Assembly (NCBI RefSeq): GCF_018069565.1
Contig: NZ_JAGPNL010000001.1
Location: 1,488,001-1,552,000 of the forward strand
DNA: 64,000 nt
Source: Streptomyces tagetis
GTDB lineage: Bacteria > Actinomycetota > Actinomycetes > Streptomycetales > Streptomycetaceae
Direction of reading: 5' to 3'
The position numbers were made by a program, and so were the translations under genes. The notes beneath the pieces were generated by a model. It saw only the letters and a list, made by a program, of their open reading frames with translations. It had not been told where the DNA came from and ran no database searches. Position 1 is the stretch's first letter. Each line of letters begins with the position of its first letter. This document shows, in pieces, positions 9,604 through 18,518 of the stretch.

Positions 9604-10407
9604 ATGATCGGCCGGTCAGCCCAGGAAACTCCCCGAACGAGCCGCAGGCCGGGACGGCTCCACGTCACCCGGGTCGGCGCGGTCCGCGACCTCACCCCCC
9701 GGATGAGGCGCATCACCTTCACCGACCCGGAACTGACCGGCTTCCTCAGCAACGGCACCGACCAGCACGTGGCGATGTACTTCTACGAACCCCACGTCAC
9801 CCTGCCCCGCCCCTTCACCACCGAGACGGCCCGCGCGCTGCTCCCCGAGGCCCGCCCCCGGCTGCGCCGCTACACCATCCGGCACCACCGTCCGCACAGC
9901 GGCGAGGTCGACATGGACTTCGTGCTGCACGGCGCCGACCAGCTCGCCTCCGGCTGGGCCGAGCGCGCCCGGCCCGGTGACGAGGCCATCTGGTTCGGCC
10001 CCAGCCCCGCCCACCCGCTCGACACCGAAGCCGCCTGGACCGTCCTGCTCGGCGACGAGACCGCCCTGCCGGCCATCGCCGTCATCCTCGAAGAGCTGCC
10101 CGCCGGCCACCCCGTGACCGTCCTCGCCGAAGTCGCCGACGCCGAGGAGGAACTCCCGCTCCCCACCCGCGCCGACGCCCGGGTGCGCTGGCTGCACCGC
10201 CGGCGACGCCCGGCAGGGGAACTCCTCGTCCGGCACGCCCGTGCCCTGCGCACACCACCCGGCCGCGGCCGGGTCTGGGGCGGCGCCGAACGCGAGGTGA
10301 TCCGCACCCTGCGCGGCCACTTCACCCGGACCCTCGGCATGGACCGCTCCGACACCCACCTCACCGCCTACTGGACGCGCGGCGAGACCCAGGACAGCGA
10401 GGTCTGA
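9604..10407 (+). CDS. Siderophore-interacting protein (FAD-binding ferric-siderophore reductase)
   Basis: This 267-aa protein belongs to the SIP family of NAD(P)H:flavin oxidoreductase-like enzymes, which reduce ferric siderophores in the cytoplasm to release Fe(II). It shows the FAD-binding motif RRYTIR, the loop GPSPAHPLD, the C-terminal-domain motif GDETALPAI and the terminal YWTRGE typical of the family. The start is the ATG preceded by GAGGAG; an upstream in-frame extension lies in the promoter. It is the first gene of an operon with a hydrolase and two ABC half transporters, downstream of the iron box. Confidence 0.92.
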   Translation: MIGRSAQETPRTSRRPGRLHVTRVGAVRDLTPRMRRITFTDPELTGFLSNGTDQHVAMYFYEPHVTLPRPFTTETARALLPEARPRLRRYTIRHHRPHSGEVDMDFVLHGADQLASGWAERARPGDEAIWFGPSPAHPLDTEAAWTVLLGDETALPAIAVILEELPAGHPVTVLAEVADAEEELPLPTRADARVRWLHRRRRPAGELLVRHARALRTPPGRGRVWGGAEREVIRTLRGHFTRTLGMDRSDTHLTAYWTRGETQDSEV

Positions 10408-10412
10408 GGCGC

Positions 10413-11225
10413 GTGCCCACCGTCCCCCTCAACGGCATCGACCTCTCCTACGACGACCAGGGAACGGGCGACCCCGTCGTCCTGGTCATGGGCTCCGGCG
10501 CCTCCCGCCGCCTCTGGCACCTGCATCAGGTGCCGGCGCTGACCGCCGCCGGACACCGCGTCGTCACCCTCGACAACCGGGGCATGCCCCCGAACGAGAA
10601 GCCGGCCGGCGGCATCACCCTCGCCGCCATGGCCGGCGACGTCCTCGCCCTCATCGACCACCTGCGCCTGCCCCCCTGCCGCCTCGTCGGCTACTCACTC
10701 GGCGCGTCGGTCGTCGCGGAAGTCCTGCTCACCCGGCCCGAGGCGGTCCGCCAGGCCGTCCTGCTGGCCGGACGCGCCCGGACCGACGCCTTCGGCCGCG
10801 CGATCACCCGCGCCGAACGCGCCCTCGCCGACAGCGGCCTCCCCCTCCCCCCGGCCCACCACGCCGTGCACAGCGCCCTGCGCTACCTCTCGCCCACCAC
10901 CCTCCGCGACGACCAGGCCGTCCAGGACTGGCTGGACCTCTTCCAGCACGCGGCGCAGCCCGCCGGACCCGGCCTGCTCGCCCAACTCGACCTGGACGAC
11001 GCCGGCGACCGGCGCGCGGAGTACCGCACCATCCGTACCCCCGCGCTCTGCGTCGGCTTCCGCGACGACACCGCCGTACCCGCCGCCGCGACCCGGGAAC
11101 TCGCCGACTGCCTGCCCGGCGCCCGGTACCTCGAACTGCCCGACTGCGGACACTACGGCCACCTCGAACGCCCCGCCGAGGTCAACGCCGCCCTGCTGGA
11201 CTTCTTCGCCGGAAGTGAGGCATGA
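10413..11225 (+). CDS. Alpha/beta hydrolase
   Basis: This 270-aa alpha/beta-fold hydrolase starts with GTG five bases after the flavoprotein gene and overlaps the next gene by 4 bp (ATGA). The nucleophile elbow is GYSLG and the probable catalytic His is in DCGHYGHLE near the C-terminus; an early HG-like loop is VMGSGAS. There is no signal peptide, so it is cytoplasmic. Its position inside an iron-regulated operon suggests a siderophore esterase that opens the ligand after import, or a trans-acting thioesterase for the NRPS that lacks one. The sequence does not decide between these. Confidence 0.85.
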   Translation: MPTVPLNGIDLSYDDQGTGDPVVLVMGSGASRRLWHLHQVPALTAAGHRVVTLDNRGMPPNEKPAGGITLAAMAGDVLALIDHLRLPPCRLVGYSLGASVVAEVLLTRPEAVRQAVLLAGRARTDAFGRAITRAERALADSGLPLPPAHHAVHSALRYLSPTTLRDDQAVQDWLDLFQHAAQPAGPGLLAQLDLDDAGDRRAEYRTIRTPALCVGFRDDTAVPAAATRELADCLPGARYLELPDCGHYGHLERPAEVNAALLDFFAGSEA

Positions 11226-12943
11226 CGACCACACCCCCCACCCCGACGCGGGCGGAGCACTCCGGCACCGCCGACGCGCTCCGCCTCCTCGGCGGCTGCC
11301 TGCGCGAGCGGACCGGCCTGCTCACCCTCGCCGCAGGCGGCGGACTCCTCTACCAGGCGGCACTCATCGCCATCCCCTGGTGCGTCGAACGCGCCGTCGA
11401 CCAGGGCCTCGTCGAAGGCGACGGCGACACCCTGCGCACCTGGGCACTGGCGGTCCTCGCGGCCGGTGCCGTCGCCGCCCTCGCGGAGATGGTCCTCGGC
11501 TGGTTCTCCACGCTGGCGGCCACCCTGGAGGGCAACCGCCTCTACACCGCCCTCGCCGACCGCGTCGCCGCCCCCGGCCCCCGGCGACTCGCCCACTTCG
11601 GCGAGGGAGACCTCGGCATGCGCGGCACCCGGGACATCGACCTCGTCCGCACCTGGCTCATGGGCTTCGCCTCGTTCGTCACCGGTGTCGGCGGCTTCGT
11701 CCTGATGATCGTCGCCATCGTGCGCCTCGACCCCCTCCTCGCGGTGGTCTGCCTGCTGTGCGTCCCGCCCCTGGTGTTCCTCAACACCTACTGGTTCCCC
11801 CGGCGTTTCGGAAAGGCCAACGCCGCCCTCTCGGCCGCCCACGCCGCCCGCGCCGACGCCGTCGAGGAACTCCTCTCCGCCCAAGCGGCCGTCCGCGGCC
11901 TCGGCGGCGAGAGCGCCCTGGTACGCCGCCACGACGCCCGCAGCGCCGACGTCACCCGGCACACCCTGGTCACCGCCCGGATCTCCGCCGACTGGGCGGC
12001 ACTCTCCCCGTTCGTGCCCGCCCTCGCCATCGGCGCCGGACTCGCCTTCGGCGGACTCGCCGTGCTGCGCGGCACCATGTCCGTCGGCGGCATCGTCGCC
12101 TTCACCAGTTGGATGAGCATGCTCGTCCTGTGGGTCGGCGTCCTGACCATGCGCCTCGGCCAGCTCAGCCAGGCCACCACCGCGGCCCGCCGGCTCCAGG
12201 AGGTGCTCCGGCCCGGCCCCGGTGAACGGGACGGCACCGCCCCCGCCCTCCCGCTCCCCGCCGCCGGCGACCTCGTCGCCGACCGGGTGAGCGTCCGCGC
12301 CGGCGCCAGGACCGTGCTCCCGCCCACCCGGCTCACGGTCCGGCCGGGCGAGTTCGTCGCCCTCACCGGCCCGACGGCCTCCGGCAAGACCACCCTGTTA
12401 CGCGTCCTCGCCCACCTCACCCCCGCCGACGAAGGCACCGTCCGCTACGGCGGCGTACCCCTCGACGGGGCCGACCCCGGGGAGGTCCACCGGCGCATCG
12501 GCTTCGTCCCGCAGCGCCCCGTCACCCTCTCCGGCACCCTCGCCGACAACCTGCGCCTGGGGGCCGCCCACACCGACGACGAACTCCACGCCGCCCTGCA
12601 CACCGCCGCCCTCGACGAACACGTCCGCTCCCTGCCCGACGGCCTGGACACGGAGGTCGGCGAGGGCGGCACCACCCTGTCCGGCGGGCAACTGCAACGC
12701 CTGGCGCTCGCCCGCGCGCTGCTGCGCCGCCCGGCGGTCCTGCTCCTCGACGACGTCACGTCCGCCGTCGACACCGGCACCGAACGCCTCATCGTCGACC
12801 GGCTGCGGGCCTGGGCCGGGCAGACCGCCCTGGTCGTGGCGACCCACCGCCCGGCCCTCCTCGACGCGGCCGACCGCGTCCTGAAACTGGAACCCGCCGG
12901 TGCGCCGGCCGGCCGGGAAGCAGAGGTGAGGACCGGTGGCTGA
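11222..12943 (+). CDS. ABC exporter-fold half transporter, subunit 1 (degenerate catalytic Glu)
   Basis: This 573-aa protein has an N-terminal six-helix membrane domain (to about 310) and a C-terminal nucleotide-binding domain. Walker A is GPTASGKTT near 382 and the signature is LSGGQ near 485. Walker B ends LLLDDVTSAVD near 509, so the catalytic glutamate is replaced by aspartate. It overlaps the hydrolase by 4 bp and the partner gene by 8 bp. The partner has the opposite defect, which is the pattern of heterodimeric exporters with one degenerate ATP site. Next to a siderophore reductase it could export siderophore or, like mycobacterial IrtAB, import it despite the exporter fold. Confidence 0.9.
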   Translation: MTTTPPTPTRAEHSGTADALRLLGGCLRERTGLLTLAAGGGLLYQAALIAIPWCVERAVDQGLVEGDGDTLRTWALAVLAAGAVAALAEMVLGWFSTLAATLEGNRLYTALADRVAAPGPRRLAHFGEGDLGMRGTRDIDLVRTWLMGFASFVTGVGGFVLMIVAIVRLDPLLAVVCLLCVPPLVFLNTYWFPRRFGKANAALSAAHAARADAVEELLSAQAAVRGLGGESALVRRHDARSADVTRHTLVTARISADWAALSPFVPALAIGAGLAFGGLAVLRGTMSVGGIVAFTSWMSMLVLWVGVLTMRLGQLSQATTAARRLQEVLRPGPGERDGTAPALPLPAAGDLVADRVSVRAGARTVLPPTRLTVRPGEFVALTGPTASGKTTLLRVLAHLTPADEGTVRYGGVPLDGADPGEVHRRIGFVPQRPVTLSGTLADNLRLGAAHTDDELHAALHTAALDEHVRSLPDGLDTEVGEGGTTLSGGQLQRLALARALLRRPAVLLLDDVTSAVDTGTERLIVDRLRAWAGQTALVVATHRPALLDAADRVLKLEPAGAPAGREAEVRTGG

Positions 12944-14660
12944 ACAGAAGCTCCTGAGCGCGTCCCCCGACGGCCGCCGGGTCCTGCGGCGGGCCTGGAG
13001 CCACACCGAGGGCCACCGCCGCCTCGTCGCCCTCGCCCTCGCCACCAGCACCGCCGCCACCCTCACCACCGTGGCGGTCCCCGCCGTCATCGGCCTCGGC
13101 GTCGACCGGCTCCTCCAGGGCGACCGCGACGGCCTCCTCACCGCGGCCGGGGCCCTGGCCGTGCTCGCACTGCTGCGGCTGGCGCTCTTCCGGCAGTCGG
13201 AGATCCTGCTGATCGAGGCCGGCGAGCGGGTGGTGCGCCGGCTGAGGGAACTCGCCGTCCGACGGCTCTCCCGGGCACCCCTGCGGTTCCTGGAGGCGCA
13301 GCCCGCGGGCGACCTGCTGCGCCGCGCCACCACCGAGATCGCCGACCTCGCCGGCTTCGTCCGCGGACAGTTGCCCGACGTCCTGAACGTCGCCGGCTAC
13401 CTGCTCTTCACCCTCGTCCTGCTGCTCAGCCAGTCCTGGCTCATGACCCTCGCCCTGCTCCTCGTCTTCGTCCCGGCGCTGCTGTGGGTGCTGCGCCGGT
13501 TCAAGAAGGCGGCCCCGCCCGCCTTCGCCGCCGAGGCCGCCGCCGCCGGCCGGGTCGCCGCCACGTACCAGGAACTCGTGGCCGCCCGCGAGATGCTGTT
13601 CACCCACGGCGGCACCCCCTACTGGCGGCAGCGCTTCGTCCGGGACAACGAAGCCCGCTACCGGGCCGCGCGGCGCACCCAGCGCACGCTGTTCGTGATC
13701 AGCCTGTCCAGGATCGTGCAGGGCCTCACCACCGCCGCCCTGCTCCTCGTCGGCGGCCTGCTGGTCTCCGAGGGCCGGGTCAGTGTCGGCGTCGTCGTGG
13801 TGTTCGTCCTCGCCACCCGCCAGCTCTTCGACTCCGCGACCCAGGCGTCCAACCTCGTCGGCCAGGTCCAGCACACCGTCACCGGCCTCGCGCGCCTGCT
13901 CGACCTGCTGGCCGTCACCGGCCCCGACGCCGCCACCCCGGTCCCCGCGCCACGGGCCACGGCACACGCGGCCCGGCGCACCTCGGCACGCGGGCCCCTG
14001 GAAGCGGAGGCCGTGCACTACGCGTACACCCACGGCACCGAGGTCCTGCGCGGGCTCTCCCTGCGGGTGGAGGCGGGGGAGCGGGTGGGTCTTGCCGGCC
14101 CGACCGGCGCCGGCAAGACCACCCTGGCCAAGCTCCTCACCGGCCTCTACACCCCCGACCGCGGCCGGGTCCGGTACGACGGAGTCGACCTCGCCGAACT
14201 CCCCCCGGACGAACTGCGCAACCGGGTGGTCCTCGTCCCCCAACGGGTGCACCTGATCACCGGATCGCTCCTGGACAACCTCGGCCTCGTCCCCGGTGAT
14301 CCGGACGAGAGGGCGGTCCGCCGCGCCGTGGAACACCTCGGGCTGACCGACTGGACCGACGCCCTCCCCGGCGGGCTGCACACCCCGCTGGGAGGCGACC
14401 GGGGACGGCTCTCCGCCGGGGAGCTCCAGATCGTCGGCCTGGTCCGCGCGGCCCTGCTGGACCCGGCCGTCCTCGTCCTCGACGAGGCCACCGCGGACAT
14501 CGACCCGGACACCGCGGCCCGACTGGAGACCGCCCTCGACGCCCTGCGCACCGACCGCACCCTGATCACCATCGCCCACCGGGAGGCCACCATCGCCCGC
14601 CTGCCCCGCGTGGTGCGCCTCGACCGGGGGGAGGCCGAGTCCTCGCGCCTGACGAGGTAG
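12936..14660 (+). CDS. ABC exporter-fold half transporter, subunit 2 (degenerate signature)
   Basis: This 574-aa half transporter begins at a GTG that overlaps the preceding gene. The membrane domain occupies the first 320 or so residues, and the nucleotide-binding domain has an intact Walker A (GPTGAGKTT near 388) and Walker B with catalytic Glu (VLVLDEATADID near 513). The signature is LSAGELQ instead of LSGGQ near 491. Paired with subunit 1, this gives one consensus ATP site (this Walker A/B plus the partner's LSGGQ) and one degenerate site. It is the last gene of the iron-box operon. Confidence 0.9.
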   Translation: MAEQKLLSASPDGRRVLRRAWSHTEGHRRLVALALATSTAATLTTVAVPAVIGLGVDRLLQGDRDGLLTAAGALAVLALLRLALFRQSEILLIEAGERVVRRLRELAVRRLSRAPLRFLEAQPAGDLLRRATTEIADLAGFVRGQLPDVLNVAGYLLFTLVLLLSQSWLMTLALLLVFVPALLWVLRRFKKAAPPAFAAEAAAAGRVAATYQELVAAREMLFTHGGTPYWRQRFVRDNEARYRAARRTQRTLFVISLSRIVQGLTTAALLLVGGLLVSEGRVSVGVVVVFVLATRQLFDSATQASNLVGQVQHTVTGLARLLDLLAVTGPDAATPVPAPRATAHAARRTSARGPLEAEAVHYAYTHGTEVLRGLSLRVEAGERVGLAGPTGAGKTTLAKLLTGLYTPDRGRVRYDGVDLAELPPDELRNRVVLVPQRVHLITGSLLDNLGLVPGDPDERAVRRAVEHLGLTDWTDALPGGLHTPLGGDRGRLSAGELQIVGLVRAALLDPAVLVLDEATADIDPDTAARLETALDALRTDRTLITIAHREATIARLPRVVRLDRGEAESSRLTR

Positions 14661-14690
14661 CCCGGAAGCTTGCCCTCGCCGCCGCCACAA

Positions 14691-14706
14691 CTTAGGGTAC
14701 CTTTAG
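14691..14706. promoter_or_regulatory. Candidate TetR operator
   Basis: CTTAGGGTACCTTTAG is an imperfect palindrome centred on GGTACC, 12 of 16 positions symmetric, about 35 bp before the TetR start. It is too far from the iron-box consensus to be one and is probably an autoregulatory site. Confidence 0.35.
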
Positions 14707-14740
14707 TTGCTAGGGGTAACTTCGCTTGTGGGGGTGGCGT

Positions 14741-15427
14741 GTGGCGCGTGTGGGTGGCCGGCCGCGTCAGATCGGACCGGCCGACATCGTCCGGGCCGGC
14801 CGAGAACTGGGCCTGCGGAACCTGAGCATGAACGCGGTGGCGGCGGCGCTGGGAGTCTCGTCCACCGCGCTCTACCGCCACGTGGAGGGCAGGTGGGGAC
14901 TGGAGCGGCTGGTGGGGGAGAGCATCCTGGCGGAACTCGACTTCCACGACTCCCCGGCTGACGGCCCCGTTCCCCACCTGCTGTCCACCGCACTGCAGTT
15001 GCGGTCCTTCCTGCTGCGGCACCCCGGCCTGACCCACTACGTGCAGACCCTGTTCCCCCGCGGCGACGGTGGCCGGCGCCTGCTGGCCGCGGCGGCCGAG
15101 TCGCTCGTACGGCGCGGGTACTCCACGGACGCGGCGATCGTGCTCTCCGCCGCGGTCGCCTCCGTGGTCATCGGCTACGCGGCCACCGAGGAAGCGCAGG
15201 CCGAGCGGTCCGAGGACCTCGACGAGCAGCGGCGGGGCGTCGAGGAGGGGCTCCTCGCGGACTCCCGTCTCGGGGACGCGCATCGCACGCTGCCCGTGAT
15301 CGCCGCCGACGAATACGTACGGCTGTGGCTGGGGGCCGCGATCCGCGGGTTCGTGGAGGCCGCGCCGCCGGGACGCCCGGTGGACGAGATCAGGGTGGCG
15401 CTGCGTGCCGCCGGAGAGGACCAGTGA
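14741..15427 (+). CDS. TetR-family transcriptional regulator
   Basis: This roughly 228-aa regulator has an N-terminal helix-turn-helix ([19 protein letters not shown]) and a C-terminal ligand-binding domain of the TetR_C type. I chose the GTG at 14741 ([10 protein letters not shown]) because the helix preceding the HTH then starts at the usual distance from the N-terminus; TTG at 14726 or GTG at 14750 remain possible. It overlaps the truncated siderophore-interacting gene by an ATGA, so the two were once co-transcribed and this protein probably regulated that gene. Confidence 0.85.
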   Translation: MARVGGRPRQIGPADIVRAGRELGLRNLSMNAVAAALGVSSTALYRHVEGRWGLERLVGESILAELDFHDSPADGPVPHLLSTALQLRSFLLRHPGLTHYVQTLFPRGDGGRRLLAAAAESLVRRGYSTDAAIVLSAAVASVVIGYAATEEAQAERSEDLDEQRRGVEEGLLADSRLGDAHRTLPVIAADEYVRLWLGAAIRGFVEAAPPGRPVDEIRVALRAAGEDQ

Positions 15428-15810
15428 TGGCCAAGCGTGGCGTGAACGGGGTGATCACGCGTGCCTACGGTGCGCGGGACCACGAGGCGACGGTCACCGG
15501 GACGGAGTTGCTCGCGCCCCATTTCCTGCGTGTCCGGATGGCCTCGCCGACGCTGTTGCAGGACGCGGTGGTCGCCCCGGCGGCCTATCTGCGGTTCTGG
15601 ATGCCGGACCCGGACGATCCCGAGATCGAGCACCAGCGCGGGTACACGCTCGCGGAGGCGGACCCCGCCACGGGGGAGTTCGCGGTGGACTTCGTGCTGC
15701 ACGAGCCGGCCGGCCCGGCCTCCACATGGGCCCGGCGTGCGGAACCGGGCACGACGGTGCGGGTCACCTCGCTGGGATCGACGCGGCGTCTCTCCGCAGC
15801 CCGTCAGTAA
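15427..15810 (+). pseudogene. Truncated siderophore-interacting protein gene
   Basis: The 127-aa frame encodes only the FAD-binding half of a siderophore-interacting protein: [10 protein letters not shown] matches the FAD motif and [10 protein letters not shown] the following helix. It breaks off just after TSLGSTR, where the NADPH-binding half with its GDETALPA motif should begin. A short unrelated tail (RLSAARQ) precedes the stop. The following DNA belongs to a different gene's C-terminus, so this is a deletion product and unlikely to be an active reductase. Confidence 0.8.
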
Positions 15811-15843
15811 CCCTCAACAACCCCAGTTACACCGCTTGTTTGA

Positions 15844-16344
15844 CAGACCCTGGTCTGGCAGGCAGCCGACATCCACGCGGCTGACCTCCCCCGCGGAGTC
15901 CGCCTGCGCGCGGTGGTCCCCCTCGCTCCTGCCGACTACCACGTTCCCGATCCGGATTCACCCGAGCACCTCGACTACCGCATCACAAAGATCCCGTTCG
16001 CCGTGCTGGCCGGGGGCTGCGACGGGGGCGCGGCCATGAACCGCCGCACTTTCGCGAAGAACGCGGCCGGGCGGAACACGGCCCCCTTCTACGAGGTGGA
16101 CCTCGCCGGCGCGAACCACAATTTCTTCAACTCCGAATGGGCATACGACAACGACGCCAGTTGTGCCCCGCAGGACACCTGGAGCCCGACCCAGGTGCAG
16201 GACGCCACGAGCCGGTACATCGTCTCTTTCTTCCGGTTCCACATCCTCGGTGGCCAATCCGTCGAAGACACCGTCCTCCACGGATTTCCGGGGGTCCGGG
16301 TCACCACCCATCAGCCGGTGGGCCGACTGACCTCCGGAAGGTGA
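15844..16344 (+). pseudogene. C-terminal remnant of an alpha/beta hydrolase (secreted esterase-like)
   Basis: An open frame following an in-frame TGA at 15841 reads WQAADIHAADLPRGVRLRAV, then IPFAVLAGGCDG (strand and acidic loop of an alpha/beta hydrolase) and DLAGANHNFFN (catalytic His region), and runs to a stop. The N-terminal half, nucleophile elbow and signal peptide are missing, and no ribosome binding site precedes it. It is best read as the surviving tail of a secreted hydrolase cut by the same event that truncated the flavoprotein gene. Confidence 0.65.
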
Positions 16345-16571
16345 CCGCGGAGCCCGTCGCCTCTCCAGGCACGCTCTGAGACGCGCCTCGTTCCCGGCCG
16401 GCCCCGATCTGCCCCGGCGCCTTGCCGTCGGCGGTCCGTCCCAACGCCGAACCAGGCCACCTTCTTACGGCGGAGACCGCCGGTGCTACGGGGAACCACA
16501 AGCGACCACGATGCACTTCAGCCACGTGATCGATCCGCGGAACGCCCACTCCTACCCCGGTCGGGGTGACT

Positions 16572-17246
16572 TCACGGCCGGGTGCGTTGCTCGGCGGCGT
16601 CGAACGCGGGCGCGAGCGGAGCCAGTGCCGCGCGGAGTCGGTCGGGCAGTGAGCCGGAGGGCAGGACCAGTTCTCCGGCACCGGAACGCCCGGCGGTCCC
16701 CGCGTTCCCAGTCGGCCGGAGCCAGCCTTCCAGCGCGATGCGAACCGCCGCGGCCACGCTCGCCGCGAGAACGCGGGCCGTGTGCGCTCCGGCGTCACCC
16801 AGGCGTTCGGCGATCACCGCCGTGAGAGGGGGCTCGATGTCGGCGGTGGTGTCGAGGAACGCGTCGCGCAACGCGGTCCGGGTGGTGATCAGCAGCAGTG
16901 CCTCGTGTGCGCGCTCACCGGTGTCGGTGTACTGCTCGACCACTGCTTCGGTGACGGCGTCAGTCAGGCGCACACCTGCGGGCCGGGCCGCGACCGCCGC
17001 CGCGATCCGCGCCTCCCGGTCCGCGGTGACAGCGGAGACGATCGCCTGCTCGCGGCTGGCGAAGTAGTTGTTGTAGGTGCGCGGCGAAACCCCGGCCGCT
17101 TCGGCGATGTCCTCGACCCGGACCTGGTCGGGGCCGCGCTCCACGGCCAGGCGCAGGGCCGCCCTGCGTAGCGCCTCGCGCGTGGCCTGCTTCTTCCGCT
17201 CCCGCAGCCCTGGTGGTGGTGTCGTCACGGTGTCAGCGTCCCACAT
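16572..17246 (-). CDS. TetR-family transcriptional regulator
   Basis: This roughly 224-aa TetR regulator has the N-terminal motif VEDIAEAAGVSPRTYNNYF, a textbook helix-turn-helix of the acyl/multidrug-sensing subgroup, and an alpha-helical C-terminal domain. The start may be the ATG at 17246 or the GTG at 17228. It is divergent from the gene at 17352 with a long perfect inverted repeat in between, so it probably represses both itself and that gene. Confidence 0.88.
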   Translation of the reverse strand: MWDADTVTTPPPGLRERKKQATREALRRAALRLAVERGPDQVRVEDIAEAAGVSPRTYNNYFASREQAIVSAVTADREARIAAAVAARPAGVRLTDAVTEAVVEQYTDTGERAHEALLLITTRTALRDAFLDTTADIEPPLTAVIAERLGDAGAHTARVLAASVAAAVRIALEGWLRPTGNAGTAGRSGAGELVLPSGSLPDRLRAALAPLAPAFDAAEQRTRP

Positions 17247-17248
17247 AG

Positions 17249-17282
17249 AACTGCGTGCACGCAAACTTGCGTGCACGCAGTT
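17249..17282. promoter_or_regulatory. Long perfect inverted repeat, TetR operator
   Basis: Two perfect 16-bp arms (AACTGCGTGCACGCAA and its complement) are separated by only 2 bp. Each arm contains the self-palindromic decamer GCGTGCACGC, so the site holds two operators side by side, which fits binding of two TetR dimers. It lies 2 bp from the TetR start and 69 bp before the divergent gene. Confidence 0.85.
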
Positions 17283-17351
17283 TCCTTGGCAGTCTCGGCC
17301 GCCCGAGACCCGACAGGGACCCGCCCGAGACCTGACAGAGAGGGCGTCACC

Positions 17352-18377
17352 ATGCGAGCAAGAGGAATGACCTACGACACCGGGTTCGTCGTGCACGGCC
17401 GGATATCCCGCGAGGACCTCGACCCCGCGGTGGTCCGGCGCGAACTCGCCATCATCCGCGACGACCTGCACTGCGACGCGGTCCAGATCATCGGCGGCGA
17501 CCCGGACCGGCTGGAGCTGGCCGCCGGTGCCGCCGCCGGACTCGGCCTGGAGGTCTGGTTCTCGCCCTACCCGCTGGAGCTGGAACCGGAGCAGATCCTC
17601 ACGCTCTTCCGCGACTGCGCCGAGCGGGCGGAACGGCTCCGGCGGCAGGGGGCCACCGTCGTGTTCGTCGCAGGGGTCGAACTGAGCGTCATGAACCGCG
17701 GGTTCCTGCCCGGCGAGAGCCCCGAGGAGCGGGTCGAGCGGTTGATGAGCCGACCCGAGCGGCGCGCCGAAGCGATGCGCGAACTCGGCCTGCGCGTCAA
17801 CGCGTTCCTCCACGACGCCGCGGCCACGGTCCGCGAGCGCTTCCAGGGCAGGCTCACCTACGCATCCATCCAGTTCGAGCAGGTCGACTGGGCTCCCTTC
17901 GACATCGTGACGTTCGAGCTGATCCGCTCCGCCGAGGTCGCCGACCGGTTCCGGGACGCGGTGCGCACCTTGGCCCAGGGCCCCAAGCCGCTCGCCGTCA
18001 CCGGGTTCGGCACAGCGGCCTACCGGGGCGCGGGAGACCGCGGCGGGCGGGTGCTGGAAGTGGTCGAGCACGACCCGGAGACCAGGGCCCCTGTACGCCT
18101 GAACGGCACGTACGAGCGGGACGAGGCCGGCCAGGCCGCGTATCTGAGCGAACTGCTGGAGATCTTCGAGACCGAGGGCGTGGACAGCGCGTTCGTGTTC
18201 TTGTTCGCCTTGCCTGGCTACCCGTACCGCCCGGACGGCGACCCCAGGGACGATCTGGACCGGGCCGGCCTGGGCATCGTCAAACTCCTCGAAGGGCGCC
18301 GGGGGAAGACCTACCCCGACATGGACTGGGAACCCAAGGCCGCCTTCGCGGCAGTGGCGCAGCGATATCGGAAATGA
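17352..18377 (+). CDS. Uncharacterised protein, probable beta/alpha-barrel fold
   Basis: This 341-aa soluble protein has no signal peptide or membrane segment. It alternates amphipathic helices with strands that often end in charged or polar residues (AVQIIGGDP, EVWFSPYPLEL, VVFVAGVELS, YASIQFEQVDW, FDIVTFELI, AFVFLFALPG). This pattern resembles a glycosidase-like TIM barrel, but I recognise no family signature with confidence. The start ATG follows a region containing the TetR palindrome, so it is the likely target of the divergent regulator. A detoxifying or ligand-modifying enzyme induced by the TetR ligand is one possibility; the sequence does not prove it. Confidence 0.75.
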   Translation: MRARGMTYDTGFVVHGRISREDLDPAVVRRELAIIRDDLHCDAVQIIGGDPDRLELAAGAAAGLGLEVWFSPYPLELEPEQILTLFRDCAERAERLRRQGATVVFVAGVELSVMNRGFLPGESPEERVERLMSRPERRAEAMRELGLRVNAFLHDAAATVRERFQGRLTYASIQFEQVDWAPFDIVTFELIRSAEVADRFRDAVRTLAQGPKPLAVTGFGTAAYRGAGDRGGRVLEVVEHDPETRAPVRLNGTYERDEAGQAAYLSELLEIFETEGVDSAFVFLFALPGYPYRPDGDPRDDLDRAGLGIVKLLEGRRGKTYPDMDWEPKAAFAAVAQRYRK

Positions 18378-18518
18378 CGGGCCCCACACGCGGCGGCCGT
18401 GGCACCCCGACGACCGAGTCGACGAGAGGGAAACTGCCGGCACGCTCCTCGTTCAGGCCGCCCCCAGGGCCCCGCCCCTGCCACCCCACGATCGGTCGGC
18501 GGTGTGGTCCGGCCGGGT

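Noticed and set aside
3972..9758. A 1928-codon open frame on the minus strand
   Set aside because: It runs opposite to the NRPS, lipoprotein and flavoprotein genes, and its product is Arg/Gly/Gln-rich low-complexity sequence without domains. It is a by-product of GC-rich third positions.
14691..14706. A fourth iron box at TTAGGGTACCTTTAG
   Set aside because: It shares only the TTAGG start with the consensus; symmetry around GGTACC fits a TetR operator better.
15805..15845. An insertion-sequence end or tRNA attachment site at the deletion scar
   Set aside because: The AT-richer stretch shows no terminal inverted repeat, transposase or tRNA-like structure.
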